Part shown: in pieces, positions 16,573-24,602 of the stretch
How the letters are laid out: the number at the start of each line of letters is the position of its first letter
How positions within the stretch are numbered: position 1 is the stretch's first letter
Assembly: GCA_964236105.1 (NCBI GenBank)
Contig: CAXSBC010000002.1
Coordinates: forward strand, 434,001-498,000
DNA: 64,000 nt
Source of the DNA: Lichenicola sp964236105
GTDB lineage: Bacteria > Pseudomonadota > Alphaproteobacteria > Acetobacterales > Acetobacteraceae
Direction of reading: 5' to 3'
The notes under the pieces: generated by a model
What the model was told of the DNA's origin: nothing
Databases searched by the model: none
Seen by the model: only the letters and a program-made list of their open reading frames with translations
Program-made: the position numbers and the translations under genes

Positions 16573-16661
16573 GGTGACGTCTCCCTCGGCAGCCGGGTCG
16601 CGGCCGCGATCGTGTCGTGTGTCAGGCGCCCCGCCCCGGGGACGGCCGGCACGGGCTCCGG

Positions 16662-17420
16662 TCAGGACGGATCGACGATCCGCGTGAAGCGGCCCTCGCC
16701 GCGCAGCACCCGCGCGAAGGCGCCGGGCGCATGGATGTTGAAGACGATGATCGGCATGTTGTTCTCGCGCGACAGGCTGATCGCGGACGCGTCCATCACG
16801 TTCAGGTCCTGCGACAGCACGTCCAGGTAGGACAGCTCGTCATAGCGGGTGGCGTTCGGGTCCTTGCGCGGATCGGCCGAATACACCCCGTCCACCTGGG
16901 TGCCCTTGAACAGCGCGTTGCAGTCCATCTCGGCCGCGCGCAGGGCAGCTGCGGTGTCGGTGGTGAAGAACGGGTTGCCGGTGCCTGCGGCGAAGATCAC
17001 CACGCGGCCCTTCTCCATGTGGCGCACCGCCCGCCTGCGTATGTAGGGCTCGGCGATGGAGGACATCTGGATCGCCGACATCACCCGGGTGTCGACATCG
17101 CAGTTCTCCAGCGCGTTCTGCATCATCAGCGCGTTGATGACGGTCGCCAGCATGCCGGCATAGTCGCCCTGGGCGCGCTCCATGCCGCGGGCGGCGGCGG
17201 CGATGCCGCGGAAGATGTTGCCGCCGCCGATCACCAGCCCGACCTCGACGCCCATGGCATGGACGCTGGCGACGTCGGCGGCGATGGCGGCGACGGTCTC
17301 GGGATCCAGTCCGAAGCTGCCCTTGCCCATCAGCGCCTCGCCGGACACCTTGAGCAGCACGCGGCGGTAGAGCGGCGGCGCCTGGGTCTCAGGCTGGGGG
17401 TCTGCGGACGGTCCGGTCAT
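16662..17420 (-). CDS. pyrH: UMP kinase
   Basis: Phosphorylates UMP to UDP, feeding pyrimidine nucleotide and CTP pools. The 252-residue protein shows the amino-acid-kinase fold: RVLLKVSGEALMG, VIGGGNIFRG, DYAGMLATVINALMMQ and GTGNPFFTTDTAAALRA. ATG at 17418-17420. In many relatives rpsB and tsf stand directly upstream; here the upstream neighbour is era, with a 101-nt gap. Confidence 0.97.
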   Translation of the reverse strand: MTGPSADPQPETQAPPLYRRVLLKVSGEALMGKGSFGLDPETVAAIAADVASVHAMGVEVGLVIGGGNIFRGIAAAARGMERAQGDYAGMLATVINALMMQNALENCDVDTRVMSAIQMSSIAEPYIRRRAVRHMEKGRVVIFAAGTGNPFFTTDTAAALRAAEMDCNALFKGTQVDGVYSADPRKDPNATRYDELSYLDVLSQDLNVMDASAISLSRENNMPIIVFNIHAPGAFARVLRGEGRFTRIVDPS

Positions 17421-17521
17421 CGGTCCTCACGGGCTGGCGCTGCACCGTCGCGAACGGCGCGCTCCTCATAATCCGCGGTCGTTCCGCCTACAAGCGCCGA
17501 TGGTCCAGGCGCAGCGGCCGA

Positions 17522-18454
17522 TCAGTCCAGGTTGTCCAGCCCGATCGCGCGCAGCCGGGCCCCCTCCTCGTCCCAGCCGGCGCGTTCCTTGACGTTGAGG
17601 AACAGGTGGCAGGGCCGCTCCAGCAGCGACGCCAGCCCATGGCGGGCCTTCTCGCCGATCTCGCGGATGCGGCTGCCCTTCTCGCCGATCAGGATCGCCT
17701 TGTGGCCGGCACGCGAGACATAGATCGTGACCTCGATCCTGACCGAGCCGTCCGGCTTCTCCTGGAAGCTCTCGGTCTCGGCGGTGCAGGCGTACGGGAT
17801 CTCCTCCTGGGTCTGCAGGAAGATCTGCTCGCGCACCAGCTCGGCCGCCAGCAGACGGTCCGGCAGGTCGGTGAGGTCGTCCTCCGGATACAGGAACGGG
17901 CTGTCTGGCAGCGCCATCGCCAGCGCGTCCAGCAGGTCGTCGAGCCCCTCGCCCTTGCGGGCGCTGACCATGTAGACGTGCTCGAACTCCACCAGCCCGG
18001 CCATGGCCTGCGTCAGCGGCAGCAGCTGGCCGCGCTCCACCGCGTCGGTCTTGTTCAGCACCAGCCAGGTGCGCCGGCGGGTGGTGCGCAGCCGGTCGGC
18101 GATGGCGCGCACCCCGTCGGTCAGGCCCTTCTGGCTGTCGACCAGCAGCAGGGTGATGTCGGCATCCTCGGCACCGGTCCAGGCGGCGGCGACCATGGCG
18201 CGGTCGAGCTTGCGACGCGGCTTGAAGATGCCGGGCGTGTCGACCAGCAGGATCTGCGCGCTGACCCCGGCGATCCGGCGCATCAGGATGCCGAGCACGC
18301 GGAAGCGGGTGGTCTGCGCCTTGGGGCTGACGATCGACAGCTTGGCGCCGGTGAGCTTGTTCAGCAGCGTCGACTTGCCGGCGTTCGGCGCGCCGACGAT
18401 GGCGACGAAGCCGCACCGCTGGGCGGCACTGCCGCCCCCCGGCCCGCCGCTCAC
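17522..18454 (-). CDS. era: GTPase Era
   Basis: Ras-like GTPase with a KH domain that binds the 3' end of 16S rRNA during 30S maturation. In the 310-residue protein: P-loop GAPNAGKSTLLN, TTR switch region, DTPGIF (G3), NKTD (G4), SARKGEG (G5), then a KH domain containing GHKAILIGEKGSRIREIGEKA. GTG start at 18452-18454 overlaps the rnc stop (GTGA). The lepB-rnc-era order is conserved widely; recO, the usual next gene, is replaced by pyrH. Confidence 0.97.
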   Translation of the reverse strand: MSGGPGGGSAAQRCGFVAIVGAPNAGKSTLLNKLTGAKLSIVSPKAQTTRFRVLGILMRRIAGVSAQILLVDTPGIFKPRRKLDRAMVAAAWTGAEDADITLLLVDSQKGLTDGVRAIADRLRTTRRRTWLVLNKTDAVERGQLLPLTQAMAGLVEFEHVYMVSARKGEGLDDLLDALAMALPDSPFLYPEDDLTDLPDRLLAAELVREQIFLQTQEEIPYACTAETESFQEKPDGSVRIEVTIYVSRAGHKAILIGEKGSRIREIGEKARHGLASLLERPCHLFLNVKERAGWDEEGARLRAIGLDNLD

Positions 18455-19221
18455 GACAGCTGCCTGAGCAGCGCGCCGGCGGCGAGGCTCTCGGCCGCGC
18501 GCTTGGCGCCAGCCTCGCCGGTGGCCGACCGGCCCGCGGCCGCGACGCGGATGACGAAGCGCGGCGCGTGCGACGGACCGTCGGCCGACTCCACCACGTA
18601 CTCCGGCAGGGCCAGGCCGCGCCCCAGCAGCCATTCCTGCAGCGCGGTCTTCGCGTCCTTGGGCGGCAGCGCCTGGCCGGCCATGACGCCGTTCCAGGCC
18701 GCCTGCACGAAGCGGCGCGCCGGCTCCAGGCCGCCATCGAGATAGACCGCGCCCAGAACCGCCTCGACGGAATCGGCCAGCACGTTGGCCGCGTCGCGGA
18801 TGCCGGCGCGCTCCTCGTGCGGCGCCACGTCGAGCGCGTCGCGGAAGCCGAGCTCGACGGCGATCTGCGCCAGCACCGGCCGCGACACCAGCTGCGCCAG
18901 GCGGGGGCCGAGCTTGCCCTCCTGCTCGTCGGGGAAGCGGGTGATCAGCCACTCCGCCATCAGCAGCCCCAGCACGCGGTCGCCGATGAACTCCAGCCGC
19001 TCGTTGGAGCCGACGCCCTTGTGCGCCGGCCGCCTGCCCCTGCGGCCGCCGGCGGCGACGGCGGCGTCGGTCTGCGCCTCGTGCGCCGCCGAGCGGTGCG
19101 TCAGCGCCTCGCGCAGCAGGGCAGGCTTGCGGAAGCGCCAGCCGACGGTCGCCTCCACGCTCGCCATGCCGTCCGCACGCGTCGCGGCGGCGGACGGGGC
19201 CGGGTCGGAGATACTGCCCAT
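18451..19221 (-). CDS. rnc: Ribonuclease III
   Basis: Double-strand-specific RNase for rRNA and mRNA processing. The 256-residue protein has the catalytic signature NERLEFIGDRVLG and second acidic cluster DSVEAVLGAVYLDGG. A C-terminal double-stranded-RNA-binding domain follows (DAKTALQEWLLGRG to the end). A basic/alanine-rich insert of about 20 residues lies between THRSA and NERLEF. The ATG at 19219-19221, 5 nt after the lepB stop, is preferred; an ATG 17 codons later is possible. Confidence 0.95.
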   Translation of the reverse strand: MGSISDPAPSAAATRADGMASVEATVGWRFRKPALLREALTHRSAAHEAQTDAAVAAGGRRGRRPAHKGVGSNERLEFIGDRVLGLLMAEWLITRFPDEQEGKLGPRLAQLVSRPVLAQIAVELGFRDALDVAPHEERAGIRDAANVLADSVEAVLGAVYLDGGLEPARRFVQAAWNGVMAGQALPPKDAKTALQEWLLGRGLALPEYVVESADGPSHAPRFVIRVAAAGRSATGEAGAKRAAESLAAGALLRQLS

Positions 19222-19226
19222 ATGGC

Positions 19227-20024
19227 TCACCGCACCCACCGCAGCAGGCGGCTCCAGCGTATCTCGGCCGGCCATTCCCAGAACTGCCACACCGGATGGC
19301 TGGCATCGAACGAGAAGAAGATCACTTCCGCCCGGCCGACCAGGTTCTCGATCGGCACGTAGCCGAGGTCGTCCATGAAGCGGCTGTCGGCGCTGTCATC
19401 GCGATTGTCGCCCATGGCGAAGAAGTAGCCGGGCGGCACCACGTAGTCGGGCGTGTTGTTCTGCTGGCCCTCGTCGGTCAGGCGCAGGATCTTGTGCGCG
19501 ACGTCGCCGTGGCCGCCGCTGCCCGGCAGGGTCTCGGTGAACAGCCGACCCTGCAGCTCGCGGCGCTGCTCGTCGGTGGCCACGAAGTCGCTCTCGTCGG
19601 TGCGCGGCACCAGCACGCCGTTCAGGTAGAGCTGTCCGTCGCGCACCTGCACATGATCGCCAGGCAGCCCGACGATGCGCTTGATGTAGTCGATCGAGGT
19701 GTCGCGGGTGTAGCGGAACACCGCCACGTCGCCGCGGTGCGGGGCCGAATACAGGACGCGGCCGGAGAACAGGTCCGGCGACCAGGGCAGCGAGAAGCGG
19801 GAATAGCCGTAGGACGGCTTGGACACGAACAGGTAGTCGCCGACCAGCAGCGTCGGGATCATCGAGCCGGACGGGATGTTGAACGGCTCGAAGGCGAAGG
19901 TCCGCACCACGACCGCGATCAGCAGCGCATAGACGATGGTGCGGATCGTCTCGCCGATGCCGCCGGCGGCGCTGTCGGCGTTGCGTGCGCTGCCGCGACG
20001 GGAGGCGTTTCTGTGTCGGCTCAT
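19227..20024 (-). CDS. lepB: Signal peptidase I
   Basis: Inner-membrane serine-lysine peptidase that removes signal peptides. In the 265-residue protein: N-terminal transmembrane segment (TIRTIVYALLIAVVVRTFAF), catalytic serine in NIPSGSMIPTLLVGDYLFV, catalytic lysine region DYIKRIVGLPGDHV, and the C-terminal box GYFFAMGDNRDDSADSRF. The ATG at 20022-20024 follows directly from the acpS side with a 128-nt gap that holds a TTGACA on the minus strand. Confidence 0.97.
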   Translation of the reverse strand: MSRHRNASRRGSARNADSAAGGIGETIRTIVYALLIAVVVRTFAFEPFNIPSGSMIPTLLVGDYLFVSKPSYGYSRFSLPWSPDLFSGRVLYSAPHRGDVAVFRYTRDTSIDYIKRIVGLPGDHVQVRDGQLYLNGVLVPRTDESDFVATDEQRRELQGRLFTETLPGSGGHGDVAHKILRLTDEGQQNNTPDYVVPPGYFFAMGDNRDDSADSRFMDDLGYVPIENLVGRAEVIFFSFDASHPVWQFWEWPAEIRWSRLLRWVR

Positions 20025-20135
20025 GATGGGGGCTGCGTCCGGTCTGGGCCGTATCCGAGGAGGCGCCGGAGCGGCGAGGTGATCTTCGGCGCCTGGGCCC
20101 GAAACCAGCCGGATGAAGCCGGCACGGGTCTGTCC

Positions 20136-20141
20136 TGTCAA
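20136..20141 (-). promoter_or_regulatory. Possible -35 box upstream of lepB
   Basis: A perfect TTGACA on the minus strand lies 112 nt before the lepB ATG in the 128-nt acpS-lepB gap. The sequence 17-18 nt downstream (CTTCAT) is a poor -10, so a lepB-rnc-era promoter is only a suggestion. Confidence 0.25.
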
Positions 20142-20152
20142 GCGCAAGCGCC

Positions 20153-20578
20153 TCAGCCGTGCGGGCCGCCTTCCGGCGTCGCCTGGATCAGCACCTGGGC
20201 GAAGGCATAGGGCGGCTCGTCGGTGAGGGTCAGCAGCAGGCTCGCCTGATGGCCTGCCGGGGTCAGCCGGCGCAGGCGGGCCAGCGCGCCGCCGGTCAGG
20301 CACAGGGTCGGCTGCCCGCCCGGCAGGTTCACCACCCCCATGTCGCTGTGGAACACGCCCTGCGAGAAGCCGGTGCCGAGCGCCTTGGCGCAGGCCTCCT
20401 TGGCCGCCCAGCGCTTGGCATAGGTGGCGGCCCGCAGCCCCCCGGTGCGCCGGTCCGCCTTCGCACGCTCCACCGCGGTGAAGCAGCGCGCGACGAAGCG
20501 CTCGCCGTGCCGCTGCATCACCTGCTCGATCCGGCGGATGTCGCACAGGTCCGAGCCGAGCCCGATCATCATCGACAC
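20153..20578 (-). CDS. acpS: Holo-[acyl-carrier-protein] synthase
   Basis: Transfers 4'-phosphopantetheine from CoA to apo-ACP, activating fatty-acid and lipid A precursor synthesis. The 141-residue protein shows the two family motifs: IGLGSDLCDIRRIE (Mg-binding Asp) near the N-terminus and KRWAAKEACAKALGTG (Glu and Lys). ATG at 20576-20578, 13 nt after the rsh stop. Confidence 0.96.
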   Translation of the reverse strand: MSMMIGLGSDLCDIRRIEQVMQRHGERFVARCFTAVERAKADRRTGGLRAATYAKRWAAKEACAKALGTGFSQGVFHSDMGVVNLPGGQPTLCLTGGALARLRRLTPAGHQASLLLTLTDEPPYAFAQVLIQATPEGGPHG

Positions 20579-20591
20579 GCGGTCACACTCC

Positions 20592-22895
20592 TCAGGCCTT
20601 GGCGCGCTCGACCTGGGTCACGCCGCCTGCCGAGCGCAGCCCCGCCACGATCGCATACAGGTGACGCTGGTCGCGCACCTCCACGTCGACCAGGATCTCC
20701 ATGACGTCGAGCTGCCGGTTGACGATCTTGAGGTTCACCACGCTGCCATCCTGGCGCGACACCGCGTTGGTGAGCGTCGCCAGCACCGACGGCTCGTTGG
20801 CGGCGATCACGCTGATGCGGCCGACATGGGTCTCCGCATTCAGGCCGCGGCTGATCGAGTCGTAGTCCCAGTCGATGTCGAGAAACCGCTCCGGGGTGGC
20901 GGCGAAGCTCTCCAGCGTCTGGCAGCCGGCGGTATGCACGGTGATGCCCTTGCCGGTGGCGACGATGCCGACGATGCGGTCGCCGGGCAGCGGGTGGCAG
21001 CAGCCGGCGAAGTGCTTGACCACGCCGGCGCCCAGCCCGACCAGCGACATCCCGGCCGCCCCCGAGCTGCCCGGACGCGGCGACGTGCGCGGCGGCAGGC
21101 TCGGGATCATGCGCGGACCGCGGGCGGTGCGGCGCAGGTCCGGGTAGGTCGCCTGCACCACCTCCTTGGGACCGAGATTGCCGTTGCCGACGGCGACGTA
21201 GAGGTCGGCCAGGCTGGCGTGCTTCAGCCCCTTGAGCGCGCCCTCGAGGACCTTCTCCGAGCCGTCGACGCCCTCCTGGCGGAACGCCTTGGCGAGCGAC
21301 GCGCGGCCGGCATCGAGATGGGTCTCGCGCTGCTGGGCGGCGACGTGGCGGCGGATGCGCGCGCGCGCCTTGCCGGTGACGACGAACCGCTCCCAGGCCG
21401 GCGACGGGGTGCCGCCGCGCGCGGTCATGATCTCGACCTGGTCGCCGTTCTGAAGCTCGTGGCGCAGCGGCATCAGCCGGCCGTTCACCTTGGCGCCGAC
21501 GCAGGCATCGCCGATCTGGCTGTGCACGGCATAGGCGAAGTCGACCGGGGTGGCGCCGCGCGGCAGCGGGATCAGCTGGCCCTTCGGGCTGAAGCAGAAC
21601 ACCTGGTCCTGGTAGAGCTCGAGCTTGGTGTTCTCCAGGAATTCGTCCGGCGCGGACGAGTTCTCCAGGATCTCCAGCAGGTCCTGCACCCAGCGCGGCC
21701 GCTTGATCGGCCCGGAGCCGTGCCCTTCGGCGAGCCCCTTGTAGGACCAGTGCGCGGCGACGCCGTTCTCGGCCACGTCGTGCATCTCGACGGTGCGGAT
21801 CTGCACCTCGATCTTCTGGTTGCGCGGCTGGCGCAGCGTCACGCCGGTATGCAGGCTCTGGTAGCCGTTGGCCTTGGGCGTGGAGATGTAGTCCTTGAAG
21901 CGGCCGGCGATCACCGGATAGGCGGCATGCACCGCACCCAGCGCCACGTAGCAGCTCTCCCGGCTGGGGACGAGGATGCGGAAGGCCATGATGTCGGACA
22001 GCTGCTCGAAGGCGACGTTGCGCTTCTGCATCTTCTCCCAGATGGAGAACGGCGACTTCTCGCGCCCGGTGACCTCGGCCGCCGGCACGCCGGCCTCCGC
22101 GCACAGCCGGGTGAGCTCGCGCCGCACCTGCTCGATCACGTCGGCACCCTGGCCGCGCAGGTAGTTCAGGCGGGCATGGATGGTGGCGTTGTGCTCGGGC
22201 TCGAGCTCGATGAAGGACAGGTTCTGCAGCTCGGTCTTGACCTTGTCCATGCCGATGCGGCCGGCCAGCGGCGCATAGATGTCCATGGTCTCGGCGGCGA
22301 TCCGCTGCCGGCGCTCGGGCTTCTCCACGTAGTGCAGCGTGCGCATGTTGTGCAGCCGGTCGGCGAGCTTGACGATCAGCACGCGGATGTCGCGGCTCAT
22401 CGCCAGCACCAGCTTGCGGAAGTTCTCCGCCTGCTTGGTGCGGTCGGACTGCAGCTCGAGCCGGGTCAGCTTGGTGACGCCGTCGACGAGGCCCGCCACC
22501 GTGGCGCCGAACTGCGCCTCCAGTTGCGGCAGCTTCAGCCCGGTATCCTCGACGGTGTCGTGCAGCAGGCCGGTGCAGATGCTGGCGACGTCGAGCCGGA
22601 AGCCGGCCAGGATGCCGGCGACCGCGAGCGGATGGGTGATGTAGGGCTCGCCGTTGTCGCGCTTCTGCTCGGCATGCGCGGCCCTGGCGATCTCGAAGGC
22701 GCGCTCGATCGCATCGGTGTCGGCGGCCGGATCGTAGGAGCGGACGCGGCGGATCAGACCGGCACAGCTGACGACGCGGTCGGCGGCGGGGGATGGCGGC
22801 CCGGCCTTCGCCGCGATGACCGGCCCGTCCGGCGCCCGCAGCGCCGGCACGGGTCTGCCGGGAACGCCGGTCCTGTCGTCAGCGCCCGGCCACAT
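20592..22895 (-). CDS. Bifunctional (p)ppGpp synthetase/hydrolase, RelA/SpoT family (Rsh)
   Basis: Makes and degrades (p)ppGpp, the stringent-response alarmone. The 767-residue protein contains a complete HD hydrolase domain (ITHPLAV near residue 87 and HDTVEDT at 112), so hydrolase activity is expected. The synthetase domain follows (GREKSPFSIWEKM, ISTPKANGYQSLHT), then TGS (CFSPKGQLIPLPRGATPVDFAY), helical, zinc-finger (GCCHPLPGD) and ACT domains. As in other alphaproteobacteria this appears to be the single long RSH enzyme. ATG at 22893-22895, 9 nt after rpoZ; the first 40 residues are poorly conserved, so the start may lie further in. Confidence 0.96.
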   Translation of the reverse strand: MWPGADDRTGVPGRPVPALRAPDGPVIAAKAGPPSPAADRVVSCAGLIRRVRSYDPAADTDAIERAFEIARAAHAEQKRDNGEPYITHPLAVAGILAGFRLDVASICTGLLHDTVEDTGLKLPQLEAQFGATVAGLVDGVTKLTRLELQSDRTKQAENFRKLVLAMSRDIRVLIVKLADRLHNMRTLHYVEKPERRQRIAAETMDIYAPLAGRIGMDKVKTELQNLSFIELEPEHNATIHARLNYLRGQGADVIEQVRRELTRLCAEAGVPAAEVTGREKSPFSIWEKMQKRNVAFEQLSDIMAFRILVPSRESCYVALGAVHAAYPVIAGRFKDYISTPKANGYQSLHTGVTLRQPRNQKIEVQIRTVEMHDVAENGVAAHWSYKGLAEGHGSGPIKRPRWVQDLLEILENSSAPDEFLENTKLELYQDQVFCFSPKGQLIPLPRGATPVDFAYAVHSQIGDACVGAKVNGRLMPLRHELQNGDQVEIMTARGGTPSPAWERFVVTGKARARIRRHVAAQQRETHLDAGRASLAKAFRQEGVDGSEKVLEGALKGLKHASLADLYVAVGNGNLGPKEVVQATYPDLRRTARGPRMIPSLPPRTSPRPGSSGAAGMSLVGLGAGVVKHFAGCCHPLPGDRIVGIVATGKGITVHTAGCQTLESFAATPERFLDIDWDYDSISRGLNAETHVGRISVIAANEPSVLATLTNAVSRQDGSVVNLKIVNRQLDVMEILVDVEVRDQRHLYAIVAGLRSAGGVTQVERAKA

Positions 22896-22904
22896 CCCCT
22901 GGCG

Positions 22905-23303
22905 CTATCGGCGCGAGCGGCCGCCAAGCTCGGCTTCGATCGCCGCCTCGAGCTCCTCGGGAGACAGCTCGGCACCCATCGCACCCGCCTCCTCCTCGGC
23001 CGAGACGTCCTGCAGGCCGAAGATGTTCTGGTCGGTCGGGATCAGGTCGAGCACCTCCTCGTCCGCCGGCTCGGGCTCGGGAGCGCGGGCGAGCGACTTC
23101 ACCAGATCTTGGTGCAGGCGGCCGAGCTCGACCGTCTCGGCGGCGATCTCGCGCAGCGCCACGACGGGGTTCTTGTCGTTGTCGCGATCGACGGTCAGGT
23201 CCTCGCCCCGGCTGAGGTTGCGCGCCCGCTGTGCGGCGAGCAGCACGAGCTCGAACCGGTTGGGAACGCGTTCGACGCAGTCTTCGACGGTGACGCGCGC
23301 CAT
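22905..23303 (-). CDS. rpoZ: RNA polymerase omega subunit
   Basis: Small subunit that helps assemble beta-prime and, in proteobacteria, forms part of a ppGpp site. It begins MARVTVEDCVERVPNRFELVLLAAQRAR, the omega signature, followed by NPVVALREIA. The C-terminal half is a long acidic tail rich in Glu (about residues 75-125), as in alphaproteobacterial omega proteins. 132 residues. The pairing with rsh immediately downstream is conserved. Confidence 0.97.
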   Translation of the reverse strand: MARVTVEDCVERVPNRFELVLLAAQRARNLSRGEDLTVDRDNDKNPVVALREIAAETVELGRLHQDLVKSLARAPEPEPADEEVLDLIPTDQNIFGLQDVSAEEEAGAMGAELSPEELEAAIEAELGGRSRR

Positions 23304-23342
23304 GCGGCCATCCTCCGTATGATGAATGTGGGATCGGGCAAA

Positions 23343-23891
23343 CTAGCGGCCCGGGCTTGTCATGGCAAGCAGGCTGATCGCGTCGGCGGAAAGCCCGGAT
23401 GCCGGCAGCGCCGCGATCAGGCCGGCGACGGGCATGCGGAGGGCCGGGTGCACCCATCCCGGCGCCACGTCGCGCAGCGGCAGCAGCACGAAGGCGCGCA
23501 GGTGCGCCCGCGGGTGCGGCAGCACCGGATCGGGACGGTCGCGGATCATGCCGCCGCCCTCCCCCATGGCGACGATGTCGAGGTCGAGGGTGCGCGCGGC
23601 GTTGGCGACGCCCCGCTGGCGGCCGTGCCTCCGCTCGATCCGCTGCAGCGTCGCCAGCAGCGCCGCCGGATCGGGGCTGGCAGCGCCCGGCCGCGTCTCC
23701 AGGCGGGCGATGCCGTTCACGTAGTCCGGCTGGTCCGATGCCGGCACCGGCGCCGACCGGTACCAGCGCGACACGCCGACCACCGCCAGACCACGAAGTT
23801 CCGCCAGCGCATCTACCGCCTCGTTACAAAGCTGATAAGGTGTCGAGCCCTCCGGCCCGGCGAGATTGGCGCCGATGGCGATCAGGATCAT
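23343..23891 (-). CDS. folK: 2-amino-4-hydroxy-6-hydroxymethyldihydropteridine diphosphokinase
   Basis: Pyrophosphorylates 6-hydroxymethyl-dihydropterin in folate synthesis. The 182-residue protein has ILIAIGANLAGPEG at the start, SRWYRSAP, DYVNGIARLET, the basic segment RRHGRQRGVANAARTLDLDIVAMG and PHPRAHLRAFVLLPL. All are characteristic of HPPK. ATG at 23889-23891; the longer open frame upstream is antisense to the NYN gene. It heads the long minus-strand train into rpoZ and rsh, and is divergent from the NYN-domain gene across 78 nt. Confidence 0.95.
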   Translation of the reverse strand: MILIAIGANLAGPEGSTPYQLCNEAVDALAELRGLAVVGVSRWYRSAPVPASDQPDYVNGIARLETRPGAASPDPAALLATLQRIERRHGRQRGVANAARTLDLDIVAMGEGGGMIRDRPDPVLPHPRAHLRAFVLLPLRDVAPGWVHPALRMPVAGLIAALPASGLSADAISLLAMTSPGR

Positions 23892-23969
23892 CGCCGGGGC
23901 CACGAACGGGACGGAGATGCCGTCACAGAACGGCGCTGCCGGGAGACACACGACCAGGGATGACACAGC

Positions 23970-24572
23970 ATGATCTTCAGGCAGGACGAGCGCGTCTGTC
24001 TCTTCATCGACGGGGCCAACCTTTATTCCGCATCCCGCAACCTCGGCTTCGACGTCGACTACCGGAACCTGCTGGGCTTCTTCCGGTCGCGGTGCAACGT
24101 CGTCCGCGCCTACTACTACTCCGCGGTGCTCGATACCGAGGAATATTCCCCGCTCAAGCCGCTCACCGACTGGCTGGCCTATAACGGCTACACGCTGGTG
24201 ACGAAGACGGCGCGCGAGTTCACCGACCAGAACGGGCGGCGGCGGGTGAAGGGCAACATGGATGTCGAGCTCGCCATCGACATGCTCGAGCTGGCGCCGC
24301 GCATGGATCATGCGGTGCTGTTCAGCGGCGACGCCGACTTCCGGCGCCTGGTCGAGGCGGTGCAGCGCCAGGGCGTGAAGGTGTCGGTGGTGTCCTCGAT
24401 CCGCACCACGCCGCCGATGGTCGGCGACGACCTGCGCCGGCAGGCCGACCAGTTCCTGGAGCTGGGCGACATCGCGCCCGAGTTCACGCGGCGGCAGATG
24501 GAGCCGCGGCCTCGCCAGCACGGCCGACCGGTCGCGGCCGAGCCGCTGGTGGAGCCGGACGCAATCGTCTGA
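23970..24572 (+). CDS. NYN-domain (LabA/DUF88-type) putative ribonuclease
   Basis: PIN-like NYN-fold protein, predicted single-strand RNase. The 200-residue protein has the acidic active-site elements in order: FIDGANLYSA (Asp14, Asn17), KGNMDVELAIDML, and VLFSGDADFRRLVEAVQ with further aspartates. The Ser-Ser and hydrophobic strands typical of LabA-like proteins follow. The polar C-terminal 30 residues look disordered. ATG at 23970-23972. Divergent from folK. I know no proven substrate. Confidence 0.88.
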   Translation: MIFRQDERVCLFIDGANLYSASRNLGFDVDYRNLLGFFRSRCNVVRAYYYSAVLDTEEYSPLKPLTDWLAYNGYTLVTKTAREFTDQNGRRRVKGNMDVELAIDMLELAPRMDHAVLFSGDADFRRLVEAVQRQGVKVSVVSSIRTTPPMVGDDLRRQADQFLELGDIAPEFTRRQMEPRPRQHGRPVAAEPLVEPDAIV

Positions 24573-24602
24573 GGGCGCGATGGGCGGCGGCGGCCTCCCC
24601 GC

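Noticed and set aside
20424..23963. Long plus-strand open frame opposite acpS, rsh, rpoZ and folK
   Set aside because: Same reason: antisense shadow of four firmly identified genes.
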